A DNA stretch of 64,000 bases from Oscillospiraceae bacterium (GCA_015067975.1 SVLK01000004.1:47303-111302); one strand, 5' to 3'; counted from the first letter of the stretch, positions 8,232 to 18,571 are shown. Notes: a model not told the origin generated them from the sequence alone. Made by a program: numbers and translations.

Positions 8232-10997
8232 TCAGACAATGACTTTGGCACGGCTGCCACCGCCGCCTTTTTCTTTGGTGACTACGATTTGTTTGTCGAT
8301 GCGCTCTTTCAATTCGGTGACATGGGAAATAATGCCGACCAATCGGTTACCTTCAGTCAGTCCGGCCAGCGTGTTATAAGCTTTGGCCAATGCTTCGGAG
8401 TCCAGAGAACCGAAGCCTTCATCTACAAACAGAGTATCCAGACGAATACCGGTGGACATCTGCACTTCGTCGGACAACCCCAGCGCCAAAGCCAGTGAGG
8501 CAAGGAAAGCTTCTCCGCCGGACAAGGTGTTGACGCTGCGCTCGGTAGTGTTGATGTGGTCTACGATGTCCAATTCCAGACCGCTCTGTCCGCGCAGGTT
8601 TGTTGCAGTTCTGCGGCGCTTCAAATCATATTGGCCGCCGGACATTTTCTGTAGACGGATGTTGGCGCGCTCCAGAATCCGGTCGAAATAGGTGGTTTGG
8701 ATATAGGTTTCCAGCATAATTTTTTCTTTGCCACTAATATTACCGTTGGCCGTGTCGGACAAAGATTTCATCCACGCGTATTTTTCTTCCAGTACCTGCA
8801 GCTCACTGCTCTTTTGGGCGATATGGAGCTGGGCGTTTTCATTGGTAGTGATACGCGTATGCACCAACTTTTGCTTGGAGAGAACAGCCTTTTTCTGCTC
8901 GATTAAAGCTGCTCGCTGTTCTTCCAGTTTGTCCGGATCTTCCTGCACACGATTCTCCAGCGTCTTTTGCAGCTGCACGAGTGTAGCACGAATAGCAGCA
9001 AGTGATTCTCTGACTTTGTTGCGATTTTCTTCTGCTTTGCTCAGCTCTCTTACGAGGGATCCCCGTTTGTCAGTCAATGCAGCGATTTCTGCCGTAGCGG
9101 CGGACTTGTCAACATAGGGCAATTGAGCGCGGATCTCAGCGACTTGCGATTGCAGTTGCGCTACCGTGACTTCCAATGTGGCGATCTGCTCCTTGCTGGA
9201 AATAAATGCGGCGTCAGCTGCATTCAGAGCAGATTCTTTGTCGGGAATCAACTGCCCGAGTTCTTCTTTACGGGCTAATTTGGTTTGCATTCGTGCGATC
9301 TGCGCTTCCAGTGAAGAAATCTGCGCAGCAAGGAGTTCCAACTGCTGCTTTGCCGCACTTTGTGCATCCTCCGGTGCGACATTGCCTAATAATGTATGCA
9401 TTTCACGCTGCAGCGCTTCTTCGGAAGCGGTGACAATGCCGCGCTGCTTACCGGCTTCGCTGCTGGCTTGTTCCATGGACTGTCGTGCTTTATCGTATGC
9501 AAGCCGTGCGTTCTTTACATCGACTTCCGTGGGGGCCTTCTCCGACAGAGCGGCCAGCTTGGGGTGAGATACAGAGCCGCAAACGGGGCAGGGGATGCCG
9601 TCTGTTAGCGTAGATGCGATGATTCCGGCCTGTTCATCAAGAAATGCCTGGTTCTTTAACTCATAAGCCTGTAATAACTGTGCGGCGGTTTCGGCTGCTG
9701 CAAGATAGATGTTTTGCTTTTTGGCTAACGTATCGCGAAGAGATTGCAGAGTGGTAATGCCGCGGATCAACGAATCCAACTGCTGATGACGCAGGCATAG
9801 CTGCTGATGCTGCGATGTCAGCTTTTCTTTCTCGGCGCCAGCGTTCTCCAATGTCTTTTGCTCGGCTTTCCATTCGCTGATTTGCTGATGGAGCTGCTCT
9901 TTGCGCTGCAGAGCAGATGCTTGAGCCGTTTGGGCGTCGCCCAACTCTCTTTGCTTTCCAATAAGCGTAACGGACTTGCTTTGCAGTGTGTCATAGGAGG
10001 GGAGAAGCACTTCGATCTCAGCGATCCGTTTACTTAGCGCGTCCTGTTCCGGAAGGGTTGCTTTTGCCTGTTCCAAAGCGGCTTCTGCCTGCAGCAAGGC
10101 TGCAGCATTCTCTGTTTCGGCATGTTTGTTGGACTCAAATGCTTTTTGAGCGTCCAAATAGGCCTGTGCCTGAGTCAACTGCGTGGTTAGTTGCTCATTT
10201 TGAGACTCAAGAAGGGCGAGCTTTTCGTCCAGCGCAGACTGTGTCAACTTATCTTCCTGCAAGAGTTGGGCGAAAAGATCCATGACTTCTGTTGTGGGAA
10301 GTTGTCCTTCACGAGCCTTTCTGGCGTCGACAGCCAGCGGAGACTCTTCATCAAAAACAAGTCCTTCGATGTACTGGCGTATACTGCGAGAAGCCTGTTC
10401 CAGCTGCTCGCGGACTGCTCCGGACTGTTCTTTCAGTCGGTTTTGCAGCGTGACGAATAGCCCTGTGTCAAAGATGTCGCGAAAGATTTTCTGACGTTCT
10501 TTTGTATCCGCCTGCAGTAGCTTGCGAAAATCACCCTGAGAGATCATGGCTACCTGTGAGAACTGCTCACGGTTTAAACCAATGATCTCGCGGATCGCTT
10601 TATCCACTTCTTTCTGCTTTGTGACAACAGATCCGTCATTCAGCTGTAGCTGCGCGTCGGCAGTTTGCTTAGTAGTGCCAGTGCCCTTTGCCTTAGCGCG
10701 TTCATACTCGGGATTGCGCCGGACGGTGTATCGCTTATCTCCGTAGCTGAAGGTCAGCTCCACATAGGTGGGGTCTTCTGCCTTGGCATATTTGGAGCGC
10801 AGCATGTTTGCCTCGCGGTTATCGCCGCTGGCTTCACCAAACAGAGCGAAGGTGATGGCATCAAAAATGGTGGTTTTTCCGGCACCGGTATCACCGGTGA
10901 TCAAGTATAAGCCGCTGCTGCCTAACATCCGAAAATCCAATTCCTGCACACCGGCGTAAGGGCCGAAACCGGCCATAGTCAGTTTCAGAGGTCTCAT
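8232..10997 (-). CDS. sbcC: Exonuclease SbcC (Rad50-like ATPase)
   Basis: SbcC with SbcD forms the Mre11-Rad50-like nuclease that cuts hairpins and protein-blocked DNA ends. The 921-residue product has Walker A GDTGAGKTTIFDAI near residue 35, two long coiled-coil arms, the zinc-hook CPVCG at about residue 470, the ABC signature LSGGEAFLASLALALG and Walker B LFVDEGFGSLD at the C-terminal end. Its ATG overlaps the sbcD stop (ATGA), so the two are translationally coupled. Confidence 0.96.
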   Translation of the reverse strand: MRPLKLTMAGFGPYAGVQELDFRMLGSSGLYLITGDTGAGKTTIFDAITFALFGEASGDNREANMLRSKYAKAEDPTYVELTFSYGDKRYTVRRNPEYERAKAKGTGTTKQTADAQLQLNDGSVVTKQKEVDKAIREIIGLNREQFSQVAMISQGDFRKLLQADTKERQKIFRDIFDTGLFVTLQNRLKEQSGAVREQLEQASRSIRQYIEGLVFDEESPLAVDARKAREGQLPTTEVMDLFAQLLQEDKLTQSALDEKLALLESQNEQLTTQLTQAQAYLDAQKAFESNKHAETENAAALLQAEAALEQAKATLPEQDALSKRIAEIEVLLPSYDTLQSKSVTLIGKQRELGDAQTAQASALQRKEQLHQQISEWKAEQKTLENAGAEKEKLTSQHQQLCLRHQQLDSLIRGITTLQSLRDTLAKKQNIYLAAAETAAQLLQAYELKNQAFLDEQAGIIASTLTDGIPCPVCGSVSHPKLAALSEKAPTEVDVKNARLAYDKARQSMEQASSEAGKQRGIVTASEEALQREMHTLLGNVAPEDAQSAAKQQLELLAAQISSLEAQIARMQTKLARKEELGQLIPDKESALNAADAAFISSKEQIATLEVTVAQLQSQVAEIRAQLPYVDKSAATAEIAALTDKRGSLVRELSKAEENRNKVRESLAAIRATLVQLQKTLENRVQEDPDKLEEQRAALIEQKKAVLSKQKLVHTRITTNENAQLHIAQKSSELQVLEEKYAWMKSLSDTANGNISGKEKIMLETYIQTTYFDRILERANIRLQKMSGGQYDLKRRRTATNLRGQSGLELDIVDHINTTERSVNTLSGGEAFLASLALALGLSDEVQMSTGIRLDTLFVDEGFGSLDSEALAKAYNTLAGLTEGNRLVGIISHVTELKERIDKQIVVTKEKGGGGSRAKVIV

Positions 10998-12133
10998 ATA
11001 TTTTTCTCCTCCTGAATGGATTCAATCAGCTGCTGGGCGAAGGTACGCTGCTCATCGCTCATGGGTTGGTTGTTCTGTAGTTCATAGAGCTCCCCAAACA
11101 GATCCAACGGCGACTTACGCTGCACATCTGTGGCACTGTCGATCAGGCGATTGGCGCGGGTACGGGTGTTATCGTAACTGAGTTTCATAATATTAGAATA
11201 GATCACGCGAAGCTTTCCCATAGCTTCCGGAACATCCTCTTCATCGGTAAGGATCACATGAATATAATCATCGGTAGCGGTACCGAAGTAAAAGGCCTTA
11301 TCCGTTACATCGGCGAAAGTGCCGCGAATACTGCGCAGGTCATGCTTGGGTTGCAGAGGACGAAGGTGAAGCATCAACTGTCCTTTTTCGCCTAATTCCA
11401 CCACCGTAACACTCTTGAGATGAGTCTCTTCGGAGAAAGAGTATTTCAGCGGTGTGCCGCAATAACGGATCCGGTTAGACCCGATATTCTGCGGGCCGTG
11501 GAGATGTCCCAACGCTACATAATCAAAATCTTGAAAGACCGTAGAATCAACATTGTCGCTGCCGCCAACGCTGATTTCTTCCGACTCACAGGTAGATGCG
11601 CCGGTGACAAACTGGTGGGTCAGCAGCACATTGCGTTGTGCTGGGTCAATATGCATCTGCTCCACTGCTACACGGCAGGCATCGGTATAGCTGACGATTT
11701 GTTCATCGCCATAATAACGCTTGACATGCGCCGGCTTGATAAAGGGCAGTAGATAGAAATTCACCGCGCCATGCTGATCGTGCAGCGTTACGCAGCGCAC
11801 ATTGCCTTCGTAGACGGGGGAGATATGGATGCCGCAGCTATCCATCAAACGGTTGCCAAAGGCCAGACGTTCCGGACTGTCATGGTTACCGGAGATGATC
11901 AGCACCGGCAATTTACGCTGTGCAAGACGGCACAGAAAATCATCGAATAAGGTAACGGCTTCTGCCGAGGGAACGCTCTTATCATATACATCGCCGGAAA
12001 TAAGAACGGCGTCGGCCTGCTCGTCATCAATAATATGCAGGATCTGTGCCAGAACATATGTCTGGTCTTCGATCATGGACACTTCATTGACGCGCTTGCC
12101 AATATGAAGATCTGACAGATGGATCAGTTTCAT
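10994..12133 (-). CDS. sbcD: Exonuclease SbcD (Mre11-like nuclease)
   Basis: The nuclease subunit of SbcCD. The 379-residue protein carries the metallophosphoesterase motifs in order: LSDLHIG at the N terminus, ISGDVYDK, SGNHDSPER and the later GHLHGPQ. A C-terminal capping domain follows. GGAGGC precedes the ATG on the minus strand. sbcD is the first gene of the operon; a divergent promoter region separates it from the Sel1/HIRAN gene. Confidence 0.96.
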   Translation of the reverse strand: MKLIHLSDLHIGKRVNEVSMIEDQTYVLAQILHIIDDEQADAVLISGDVYDKSVPSAEAVTLFDDFLCRLAQRKLPVLIISGNHDSPERLAFGNRLMDSCGIHISPVYEGNVRCVTLHDQHGAVNFYLLPFIKPAHVKRYYGDEQIVSYTDACRVAVEQMHIDPAQRNVLLTHQFVTGASTCESEEISVGGSDNVDSTVFQDFDYVALGHLHGPQNIGSNRIRYCGTPLKYSFSEETHLKSVTVVELGEKGQLMLHLRPLQPKHDLRSIRGTFADVTDKAFYFGTATDDYIHVILTDEEDVPEAMGKLRVIYSNIMKLSYDNTRTRANRLIDSATDVQRKSPLDLFGELYELQNNQPMSDEQRTFAQQLIESIQEEKNI

Positions 12134-12174
12134 GTCATATGCCTCCGAAATGTTATGCTAATAATCTAATTATT

Positions 12175-12203
12175 ATCATAACAAATTTTACTGGTTGGGG
12201 CAA
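12175..12203 (-). promoter_or_regulatory. Putative promoter of sbcDC
   Basis: On the minus strand, TTGCCC (12203-12198), a 17-base spacer and TATGAT (12180-12175), about 40 bases before the sbcD ATG. Confidence 0.55.
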
Positions 12204-12234
12204 CGAGAAAGTAGCTGATGAAAACAAAGGGTGA

Positions 12235-12263
12235 TTGAAACGTGTGAACGAGTATGTTAAAAT
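12235..12263 (+). promoter_or_regulatory. Putative promoter of the Sel1/HIRAN gene pair
   Basis: TTGAAA at 12235-12240, a 17-base spacer and TAAAAT at 12258-12263, about 70 bases before the ATG at 12334. Confidence 0.6.
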
Positions 12264-12333
12264 GTGTTTAATATGCAGGAAATAGCAGAATAATTGGATA
12301 TTTTTGCTATTTCCAAAGAAAGGGGAACTTGGC

Positions 12334-15003
12334 ATGCCTACCGTAACAGATACCAAGACCGGAGAAACCAAAGAGATTTCCATGGAAGAAATGATGGAAG
12401 CGCTGCGCAACGGAAACGGCAGCATTCAGCAGGTGGTAACGCGTCCTGACGGCACCTCTACCTCTACTACCATTTACGGAAATGTAAACGAAGATGGGTT
12501 GGACCGTTCTGTCAATATTTTTGTGGACAAAGAGACGTTTAACGCATTCATTACGAGAAAGCTCAAAAAGCTGGCGGGGAAAATGGAGGATCCCGAGTCG
12601 GAGAAAGATCCTAACGATTTCTATGAAATGATCATTGACTTTACTGAATCGGCCATGATGGGTATTGTCAAGAAAACAAAGGACATCTTGTCTGTTGATG
12701 TCTATACCAGAGATGAGCAACGAGCCACGTATGATTATTTGAAGAACGCCTCCAAGACATGGAACGTGAACGAGGATGGCACGATTGCTTTCAATGGTGA
12801 GGATCTTAAGGGGGAGGACAAAGATATTTGCCTGTACATGTTTGCTTTCTTGGAAATGAGACAGTTCTTGAGAGCAACGGGCAAGCTGGCTGAGCTGAAA
12901 GCCCTTGGTAACCGCGGATCCGGCGTCATTATCAAGGCGACCGATCAGGGGGATGACGCGACGGCTACCATCGTAAGAGGCAAAAACCGTCCGGACCTGC
13001 CGTGCGAAGTGTTCCTGCTCGGCGAACAGATGGTGCGCCCTTATATGGACGAAATGATGTCCGATGCAATGATCTCCGGCATGTCTTTGGAGGAGAAGAT
13101 CGAGGCAGCGGAAGCAGGCGACCCTGACGTGATGGAGGAGCTGGCACAGTCCTATCTGAACGGTGATGTCGATGTCCAGCAGGATTTCAAAAAGTCCGCC
13201 TATTGGTGGGAAAAGCTTGCTGAGACAGGCAATACCGTCGGACAGTTTAATACCGGATTGCACTATGCCAAAGGCTGCGGTGTTGCCAGAGACTTGAAAA
13301 AGGCGGCAGAATGGATGCAGAAAGCTGCCGACAACGGCGATGAAGATGCTCCGACTCTGGTGGAAGAATACGGCAAAGCTGATGATAACCGCAAGAAGGC
13401 AGAGGCGGGTGATGCGCAGGCACAGGCGGATCTGGCAGCATTTTTGATGAAGATCGGCGGCTCTTTGGATCAGTTTGGACCGCAGGAAGACTTTAAGGAA
13501 AGCTTCAAGTGGGCGCAGCTTGCCGCAGAGCAGGGAAACGGTGACGGTATGTGGGCACTGGCGCTTTGCTACGAACACGGCCGCGGTACTGCGGTTGATA
13601 CGGGTAAGGCCATCGAGTGGTATCGCAAGGGTATGGAGATTGGTCATGCTCCGTCCCAGCACAGCCTGGGCTGCTACTATATGCGCGGTGACCAGCTGCA
13701 GCAGGATAAGAAGCAAGCCTTTGATCTCTTTATGAAGTCTGCCGAGCAGGGGTATGCACTTGCGCTGGAGGCAGTCGGCAGCTGCTATCAGTTCGGAAAC
13801 GGCGTAGACGATGACATGGGTAAGGCCGTTGAGTGGTATGAAAAGGCGCTGAAAGTCAAGCCGAATCCTGAACTGGAACGTAAAGTCGAAGTGTTCAAAA
13901 TGATCGAGAACAACGGTGGTTTCGCCACGGATAATCCGCCCGAGAGTCATCTGCCGGAGGGTTATGAAGAAGCGCTGCAAAGTTTTATCGATAAGGAACA
14001 GGCCAATGAGAGTACCATCCTTGCTACAGCGATTCGTACGTTGAACGGTGAATTCGATGTTGACAAAGAGGAAGCTGTACTGACGTTGGAAGTAGTTGGC
14101 ACACAGTTTGAAGGTCGCGCTCAGCGCATTGAAAAGATCCGCGTGGGTGACGTGCTGCATTTGGTGCGCGAGCCGCAGAATGAGAAGGATGCGCAGAACA
14201 TCTCCGTCCGCAATCAGAACGGCGAATCCCTCGGCAATCTGCCGGCAAATGCCAACCGTGTGTTGGCACCGGTGATAGACCAGAATCTGTCCAAGAAAAT
14301 TACTGCAAAGGTCTGTGAAGTGGTTCCCCTTTCCAAACGTGGCAGCAGAGCAAAGAAAGCTATTTTGAAGCTGAAGATCACGCTGGATCTTGCCGGTGCC
14401 GTGTGCAGCACGGTGTGCAAGCTGGGCGGCGATCAGGTGAATATTTGGGCACAGCATCTGACGGTTCACTACTGCACGATGCCCACTGCGCATCTCAAGC
14501 TGCTCTTTGAGGCCTATAACCGTTACAGCAGAGAGTATGAGAAGCTAGACAAGGGGGAGAACGATACGTCTTATGCCGGGTTGGATAATCTGGAAGAGGA
14601 GATCAGGGCAGCCCGTGAAAAGATGCAGGCTGACCGCGTGGCCGGGCTGGATTACAGCAAAGGAAATGTGGGCGACGAGATTTGGTGCGGCACCTATTTC
14701 CAGATGCTGATGAATAGCGAGCCGGAACGTTACGGCGTGCTGAAAGAGTATCATCTGCCGTCTTATGCGAATTTGCAAGAGATCATCAGTGAGTATACAC
14801 TGGCGGAAAAGCATTATTATTGGCGCGATCAGACTCGCGTCAGCCAGGAAGAATTTGATGCAGACTTCTTTAACCACTGGTACGATGTGATGGAGCTGTA
14901 CGATGGAAAGGAACTTCCTGTGGATTTGAACGATGAGGATGTTGTCAGCATTTTCGGCTGCGGCAAGTTTGAGGCATTTGCCGACCTGTCTTACGGCTGC
15001 TGA
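12334..15003 (+). CDS. Sel1-repeat protein with a HIRAN domain
   Basis: An 889-residue cytoplasmic protein with no signal peptide. Residues 1-250 are unassigned. Residues about 258-510 hold Sel1-like helical repeats (recurring A-x2-G-x2-x-A-x3-L-G-x2-Y patterns such as ALCYEHGRGTAVD). Residues about 575-685 match a HIRAN domain (VVGTQFEGR, LVREPQNEKDAQNISV, LGNLPA), a fold that binds DNA ends in several helicase-associated proteins. The last 200 residues are unassigned and Tyr/Glu-rich. The ATG at 12334 has AGGGG 8 bases upstream. The next gene starts 11 bases after the stop. Its function is unknown to me. Confidence 0.75.
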   Translation: MPTVTDTKTGETKEISMEEMMEALRNGNGSIQQVVTRPDGTSTSTTIYGNVNEDGLDRSVNIFVDKETFNAFITRKLKKLAGKMEDPESEKDPNDFYEMIIDFTESAMMGIVKKTKDILSVDVYTRDEQRATYDYLKNASKTWNVNEDGTIAFNGEDLKGEDKDICLYMFAFLEMRQFLRATGKLAELKALGNRGSGVIIKATDQGDDATATIVRGKNRPDLPCEVFLLGEQMVRPYMDEMMSDAMISGMSLEEKIEAAEAGDPDVMEELAQSYLNGDVDVQQDFKKSAYWWEKLAETGNTVGQFNTGLHYAKGCGVARDLKKAAEWMQKAADNGDEDAPTLVEEYGKADDNRKKAEAGDAQAQADLAAFLMKIGGSLDQFGPQEDFKESFKWAQLAAEQGNGDGMWALALCYEHGRGTAVDTGKAIEWYRKGMEIGHAPSQHSLGCYYMRGDQLQQDKKQAFDLFMKSAEQGYALALEAVGSCYQFGNGVDDDMGKAVEWYEKALKVKPNPELERKVEVFKMIENNGGFATDNPPESHLPEGYEEALQSFIDKEQANESTILATAIRTLNGEFDVDKEEAVLTLEVVGTQFEGRAQRIEKIRVGDVLHLVREPQNEKDAQNISVRNQNGESLGNLPANANRVLAPVIDQNLSKKITAKVCEVVPLSKRGSRAKKAILKLKITLDLAGAVCSTVCKLGGDQVNIWAQHLTVHYCTMPTAHLKLLFEAYNRYSREYEKLDKGENDTSYAGLDNLEEEIRAAREKMQADRVAGLDYSKGNVGDEIWCGTYFQMLMNSEPERYGVLKEYHLPSYANLQEIISEYTLAEKHYYWRDQTRVSQEEFDADFFNHWYDVMELYDGKELPVDLNDEDVVSIFGCGKFEAFADLSYGC

Positions 15004-15014
15004 GGAGGAAAACG

Positions 15015-18000
15015 ATGGATACTGAAAAACTGTATGATTTTCTGCAATCGGCAGAAAACCCTCTCTCTATTGGAGAAATCAACGCTCAGCCCCAGTTTAA
15101 GAATGTCCCCCGCAGCGAACTGGCGCAAGGTCTGCAGCAGCTGGCCCGTGAAAACATTGCTTTTCGCAGTGTAAAAGAGGGCAAGGCATATTATTCTGCC
15201 AACCCTAAGGACGGCGTCAGCCAAAACCCTTGCCAGAAGAACATTGCCAATATTGCAGCTGCTATGAACGGTGCTCTTGCCGGCATGGCGAACCCTGAAA
15301 TGAAGAAGGCGGGAGAAGCCTTTCGAGCATTGGATCAGCTGCTGGATGTGGATAATGAAGTGCGCGGCGAGATGCCGCAGCTGACCTATACGCAGGGTAC
15401 TGTGGCCAAGTGCCAAGATTATACCATTGCGATCCCCGACGGATTTATTCTGGAGATGGGGCGCGATGACAGAGACTTTGTGGCATGGCTGCCGGCAGAA
15501 GACGGATCTAAGGAACTGGAAGAAGCCAGAATTACCTTGTTTGCCGGCCAATTGAATGGGGCGTCGACAGAAGATGTAGATGCGCACCTGAAAAGTCCGG
15601 AACTATTGGCAGCAATGGTCACGAGTATACAGTGGCGGCTGAAGTCCCAGACGGACCGCTTCATCGGTGATAGTGAAATGGACGATATTCCCATTGTAGG
15701 CCAGATTGGCGGCGTCTATCTGTACAATAGTCAGAACTATCAGATCATGCTGGGTATGCCGCAGGGATTCAAGCAGATGCGTATGCTGGTTACGATTCCC
15801 GGAACGACGCGCGAAGATTATCATCAGGCTGTCGTGGACTGGATCGCAACTATGCGCAGTGAGAAGGATTTCGCTAAGCCCGAAGTGCTGAACAGTGAAA
15901 AGTTCCTGCCGCTGAATGAAAAAAATCTGAAGGAATGGTGCAGTGCAGCGGACCGCGTTTTTGAATATCATAACGCCATAAAAAACGGTAAGATCTATGC
16001 ACGTGTCGAAGAATTCAAATATTATCAGGAGACAACCGGAACGGCATCTGCTACGCTGCTGAAGAAGGATATCCGCGCAATACTGCAAAAAGAATTGCCA
16101 AAGATGGAGGCGGCCGCTGAAGAAGCCGTAGCATTCGTCAAACGTGCCTGTGCGGCAGAACCTACCAACCGCAAGCTGCTGAAATTGCAGGATAAGGTGA
16201 TTGAAAAGCTGGATGACAGTTTGAATCAAACGGTGAACCTTGATGATGCGACTATCAAAGTTCCGTCGCCCAAGACAGCTGGGTTCAAAAAGGATTTAGA
16301 ACAGCCGGAAATTGTCGCCATCAAACAGCAAGTGCGGCGCGAGGAAGAGGAACGCAAAGAAAAAGAGCGCAAAGAGAAAGCTTATAAGAGCGCGCTCAAT
16401 GACATGGCGTCTCAAAAGGAATCTGTGCTGGTAAAGGCAGCAGAAGCACTGAAAGAGTTGGGTGACTACAAAGAAGCACCCAAAAAGCTGGAAGAGTGCA
16501 ATGCCAAGCTTGAGGAGATCCGAAAGGAAAAGGAGCGTAAACGTCTGGAGGCCGAACGTGCTGCCGAGGAGAAGCGCCGCCGCGAGGAAGAGGAACGTCT
16601 GCGCCTCGAAGAAGAGGAGCGTCAGCGCAAGTTGGCAGAGGAAGAACGTCGCCGCCTGAGAAAAGAGAAGTTCAAGAAGGCGATGATTCGCACCGGCATT
16701 GCTATTGGTGCAGTGGTTGTTCTCTATCTGGCAACGTTGATCGTACCTGCGATTTTGCGCTCCAGTGGAACGATGGTACCCGAATTCTCTTCCGAAAATT
16801 TGACGCCGATGCAGGCTGACACCAAGGCTGCGCTGGATGATTACGGAAAGCTTGGCAGCAGCAAGGAGTTTAAAGCTGCCCGCGTTATGCTGACTGACGA
16901 TCTGAAAGAACAGCTGAGCGGCCAGGTGAATGTAGAGCATTGGGATCTTTCCGCAGTCAATTCTGCAGTGGTTTTCTATATAGGCCCTGAGAGTGAAACT
17001 CGTCCCACCAAGGGATTCTTTGATCAGTGGCAGTTCTTTGGCGATGAGCCTAAGACCATCGCTGTGCAGGAAGACTGGACGGCAGGTGTGGCTCTGCTGG
17101 ATGAAGAAAATAACGTACTGTATAGCGACACCAAGAAAGGCGGTAGCGAATCGCAGGTCGATGACAGCATTGCCAGTAAGGATCTGGAATCGTTGCGCAA
17201 GAGCATCGCCAAGGAAGAGCTGAACAAAGAGAACTATGCTACTAAGTATGCCAAGCAGATGGGTGATTTTGCTGCGGTGGTAGAAACCAAACTGGCAGCG
17301 AATCCCGATTATCTGTATACGCTTGAGTGTCAGGAAGACTGTAATGCTGCAGGCCGCACTGCCAAATACTGCATTGAGTATGCTGAGAAATGCCGTACGG
17401 TGCAGAAACTGCATAATCGGCTGACACTTCTGAGCACTCCCGGAGCTACCCAGACGATGGAATTGCACCAGAGCAATATCGAGAACCTGCTGGACAGAAA
17501 GGTATCGATCCTGACGTCGCTGTATTCCGTCAATACCAAACTGGCCAAGCTGGATCAGACGAAGGCGGCAGATGTTGCACCGTATATCAGCGTGGTTAAC
17601 ACCGTGTCGCAGCAGGAGAACTATTTCTTCAGTGAGGAGGTACTGCGTGCGGCTTTGGCCAACAGCAATGCGACTACCTATGATACTTATCTGCGTCAGC
17701 AGAAAGCTCATATGATGGAGCTTGTCGCTGTGGATCAGGCAATGCAGGCGCAGACTGCTGCGGAACGTAGCCATCTGCTGGATAAAACCGCCATTGAGGT
17801 AAACGGCTTCTATGATTATAGCGAAGTCCTTGTCAGCTATATGAAAGCAGTGCTGAGCCGCGAACAGTATGAAACGGATCATGCTGCGGATCTGACAGCC
17901 TATGAGACGGAGTCTGCTGCGGCGAAGGAAGCTGCCGGCGCTAACTACGAAAATGACATCGCGTACATGAAAGTGCAGATGAAGTACGAAAGCATTCTGA

Positions 18001-18269
18001 AAGAACGCGATAAGCGTGTTACTGCCGAGGAAAAGGCTAAGACCAAGGTGGAAGAGATGGCTGCCAAGATTGAGGAGAAACTCAATAATGAAGCCAAGGC
18101 TGAAGAAGAACGGTTAATCGAAATCGCAATCAGAGCGGAGCAGGCCGCCGTACGCGACTATTTGACCCGAGTGGATCTTCCGATGGACTCTGAGTACAAG
18201 GTCGAAAAGGGCCAGTGGGGCGTGCTGCACGACGACTATGCCCTTTATGAAAACGGATATCTTTACTAA
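15015..18269 (+). CDS. Winged-helix, coiled-coil, single-span membrane protein (function unknown)
   Basis: A 1084-residue protein coupled to the Sel1/HIRAN gene (GAGGAGG Shine-Dalgarno overlapping the upstream stop). The first 65 residues look like a winged helix. Residues about 115-310 form an unassigned globular domain. Residues about 435-555 are an Arg/Glu-rich coiled coil that includes one copy of a motif common in clostridial proteins, in which a GDYKEAPKKLEEC segment ends a short helical pair. One membrane helix lies near residues 560-582. The C-terminal 500 residues, probably outside the cell, are mostly helical. It could link a surface signal to a nucleic-acid-binding partner; that is inference. 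Confidence 0.7.
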   Translation: MDTEKLYDFLQSAENPLSIGEINAQPQFKNVPRSELAQGLQQLARENIAFRSVKEGKAYYSANPKDGVSQNPCQKNIANIAAAMNGALAGMANPEMKKAGEAFRALDQLLDVDNEVRGEMPQLTYTQGTVAKCQDYTIAIPDGFILEMGRDDRDFVAWLPAEDGSKELEEARITLFAGQLNGASTEDVDAHLKSPELLAAMVTSIQWRLKSQTDRFIGDSEMDDIPIVGQIGGVYLYNSQNYQIMLGMPQGFKQMRMLVTIPGTTREDYHQAVVDWIATMRSEKDFAKPEVLNSEKFLPLNEKNLKEWCSAADRVFEYHNAIKNGKIYARVEEFKYYQETTGTASATLLKKDIRAILQKELPKMEAAAEEAVAFVKRACAAEPTNRKLLKLQDKVIEKLDDSLNQTVNLDDATIKVPSPKTAGFKKDLEQPEIVAIKQQVRREEEERKEKERKEKAYKSALNDMASQKESVLVKAAEALKELGDYKEAPKKLEECNAKLEEIRKEKERKRLEAERAAEEKRRREEEERLRLEEEERQRKLAEEERRRLRKEKFKKAMIRTGIAIGAVVVLYLATLIVPAILRSSGTMVPEFSSENLTPMQADTKAALDDYGKLGSSKEFKAARVMLTDDLKEQLSGQVNVEHWDLSAVNSAVVFYIGPESETRPTKGFFDQWQFFGDEPKTIAVQEDWTAGVALLDEENNVLYSDTKKGGSESQVDDSIASKDLESLRKSIAKEELNKENYATKYAKQMGDFAAVVETKLAANPDYLYTLECQEDCNAAGRTAKYCIEYAEKCRTVQKLHNRLTLLSTPGATQTMELHQSNIENLLDRKVSILTSLYSVNTKLAKLDQTKAADVAPYISVVNTVSQQENYFFSEEVLRAALANSNATTYDTYLRQQKAHMMELVAVDQAMQAQTAAERSHLLDKTAIEVNGFYDYSEVLVSYMKAVLSREQYETDHAADLTAYETESAAAKEAAGANYENDIAYMKVQMKYESILKERDKRVTAEEKAKTKVEEMAAKIEEKLNNEAKAEEERLIEIAIRAEQAAVRDYLTRVDLPMDSEYKVEKGQWGVLHDDYALYENGYLY

Positions 18270-18299
18270 TATCCATTCAGCTGATTATAAAAGTTCCTG

Positions 18300-18328
18300 T
18301 TGAAAGATTGGACAATGTAAGCTATACT
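18300..18328 (+). promoter_or_regulatory. Promoter of the DUF1858 gene
   Basis: TTGAAA at 18300-18305, a 17-base spacer and TATACT at 18323-18328. Confidence 0.7.
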
Positions 18329-18361
18329 ATGTAAGTAAATATCAAACGGAGGTTACCGCAA

Positions 18362-18571
18362 ATGATTGAGATTACCAAGGATACCATTATTGGTGATATT
18401 CTGGACATTGCTCCCCAGACCGCTCCTGTTTTCTACTCCATCGGCATGCACTGCCTGGGCTGCCCCTCTTCCCGTGGTGAGACTGTGGCAGAGGCTTGCG
18501 CCGTTCATGGTGTGGATGTTGACAAGCTGCTGGCTGTGGTCAACGAAGTGGCTAATAAGAGCGCAGAATAA
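18362..18571 (+). CDS. DUF1858 domain protein (hybrid-cluster-associated redox disulfide type)
   Basis: A 69-residue protein whose whole length is one DUF1858 domain. The conserved pair Cys31-Leu-Gly-Cys34 in MHCLGCPSS is the putative redox disulfide, and the preceding IGDILDIAPQTAPVFYSIGM helix pattern is typical. Relatives are often found near hybrid-cluster protein genes; none is visible here. GGAGG lies 9 bases before the ATG, and it has its own promoter. The biochemical role is unproven. Confidence 0.85.
   Translation: MIEITKDTIIGDILDIAPQTAPVFYSIGMHCLGCPSSRGETVAEACAVHGVDVDKLLAVVNEVANKSAE

Noticed and set aside
12307..14493. Long open frame on the minus strand opposite the Sel1/HIRAN gene (also 5741-7159 and 16296-17882).
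   Set aside because: They mirror strongly biased plus-strand genes, lack ribosome-binding sites and domain motifs, and read as low-complexity His/Arg/Leu-rich proteins.
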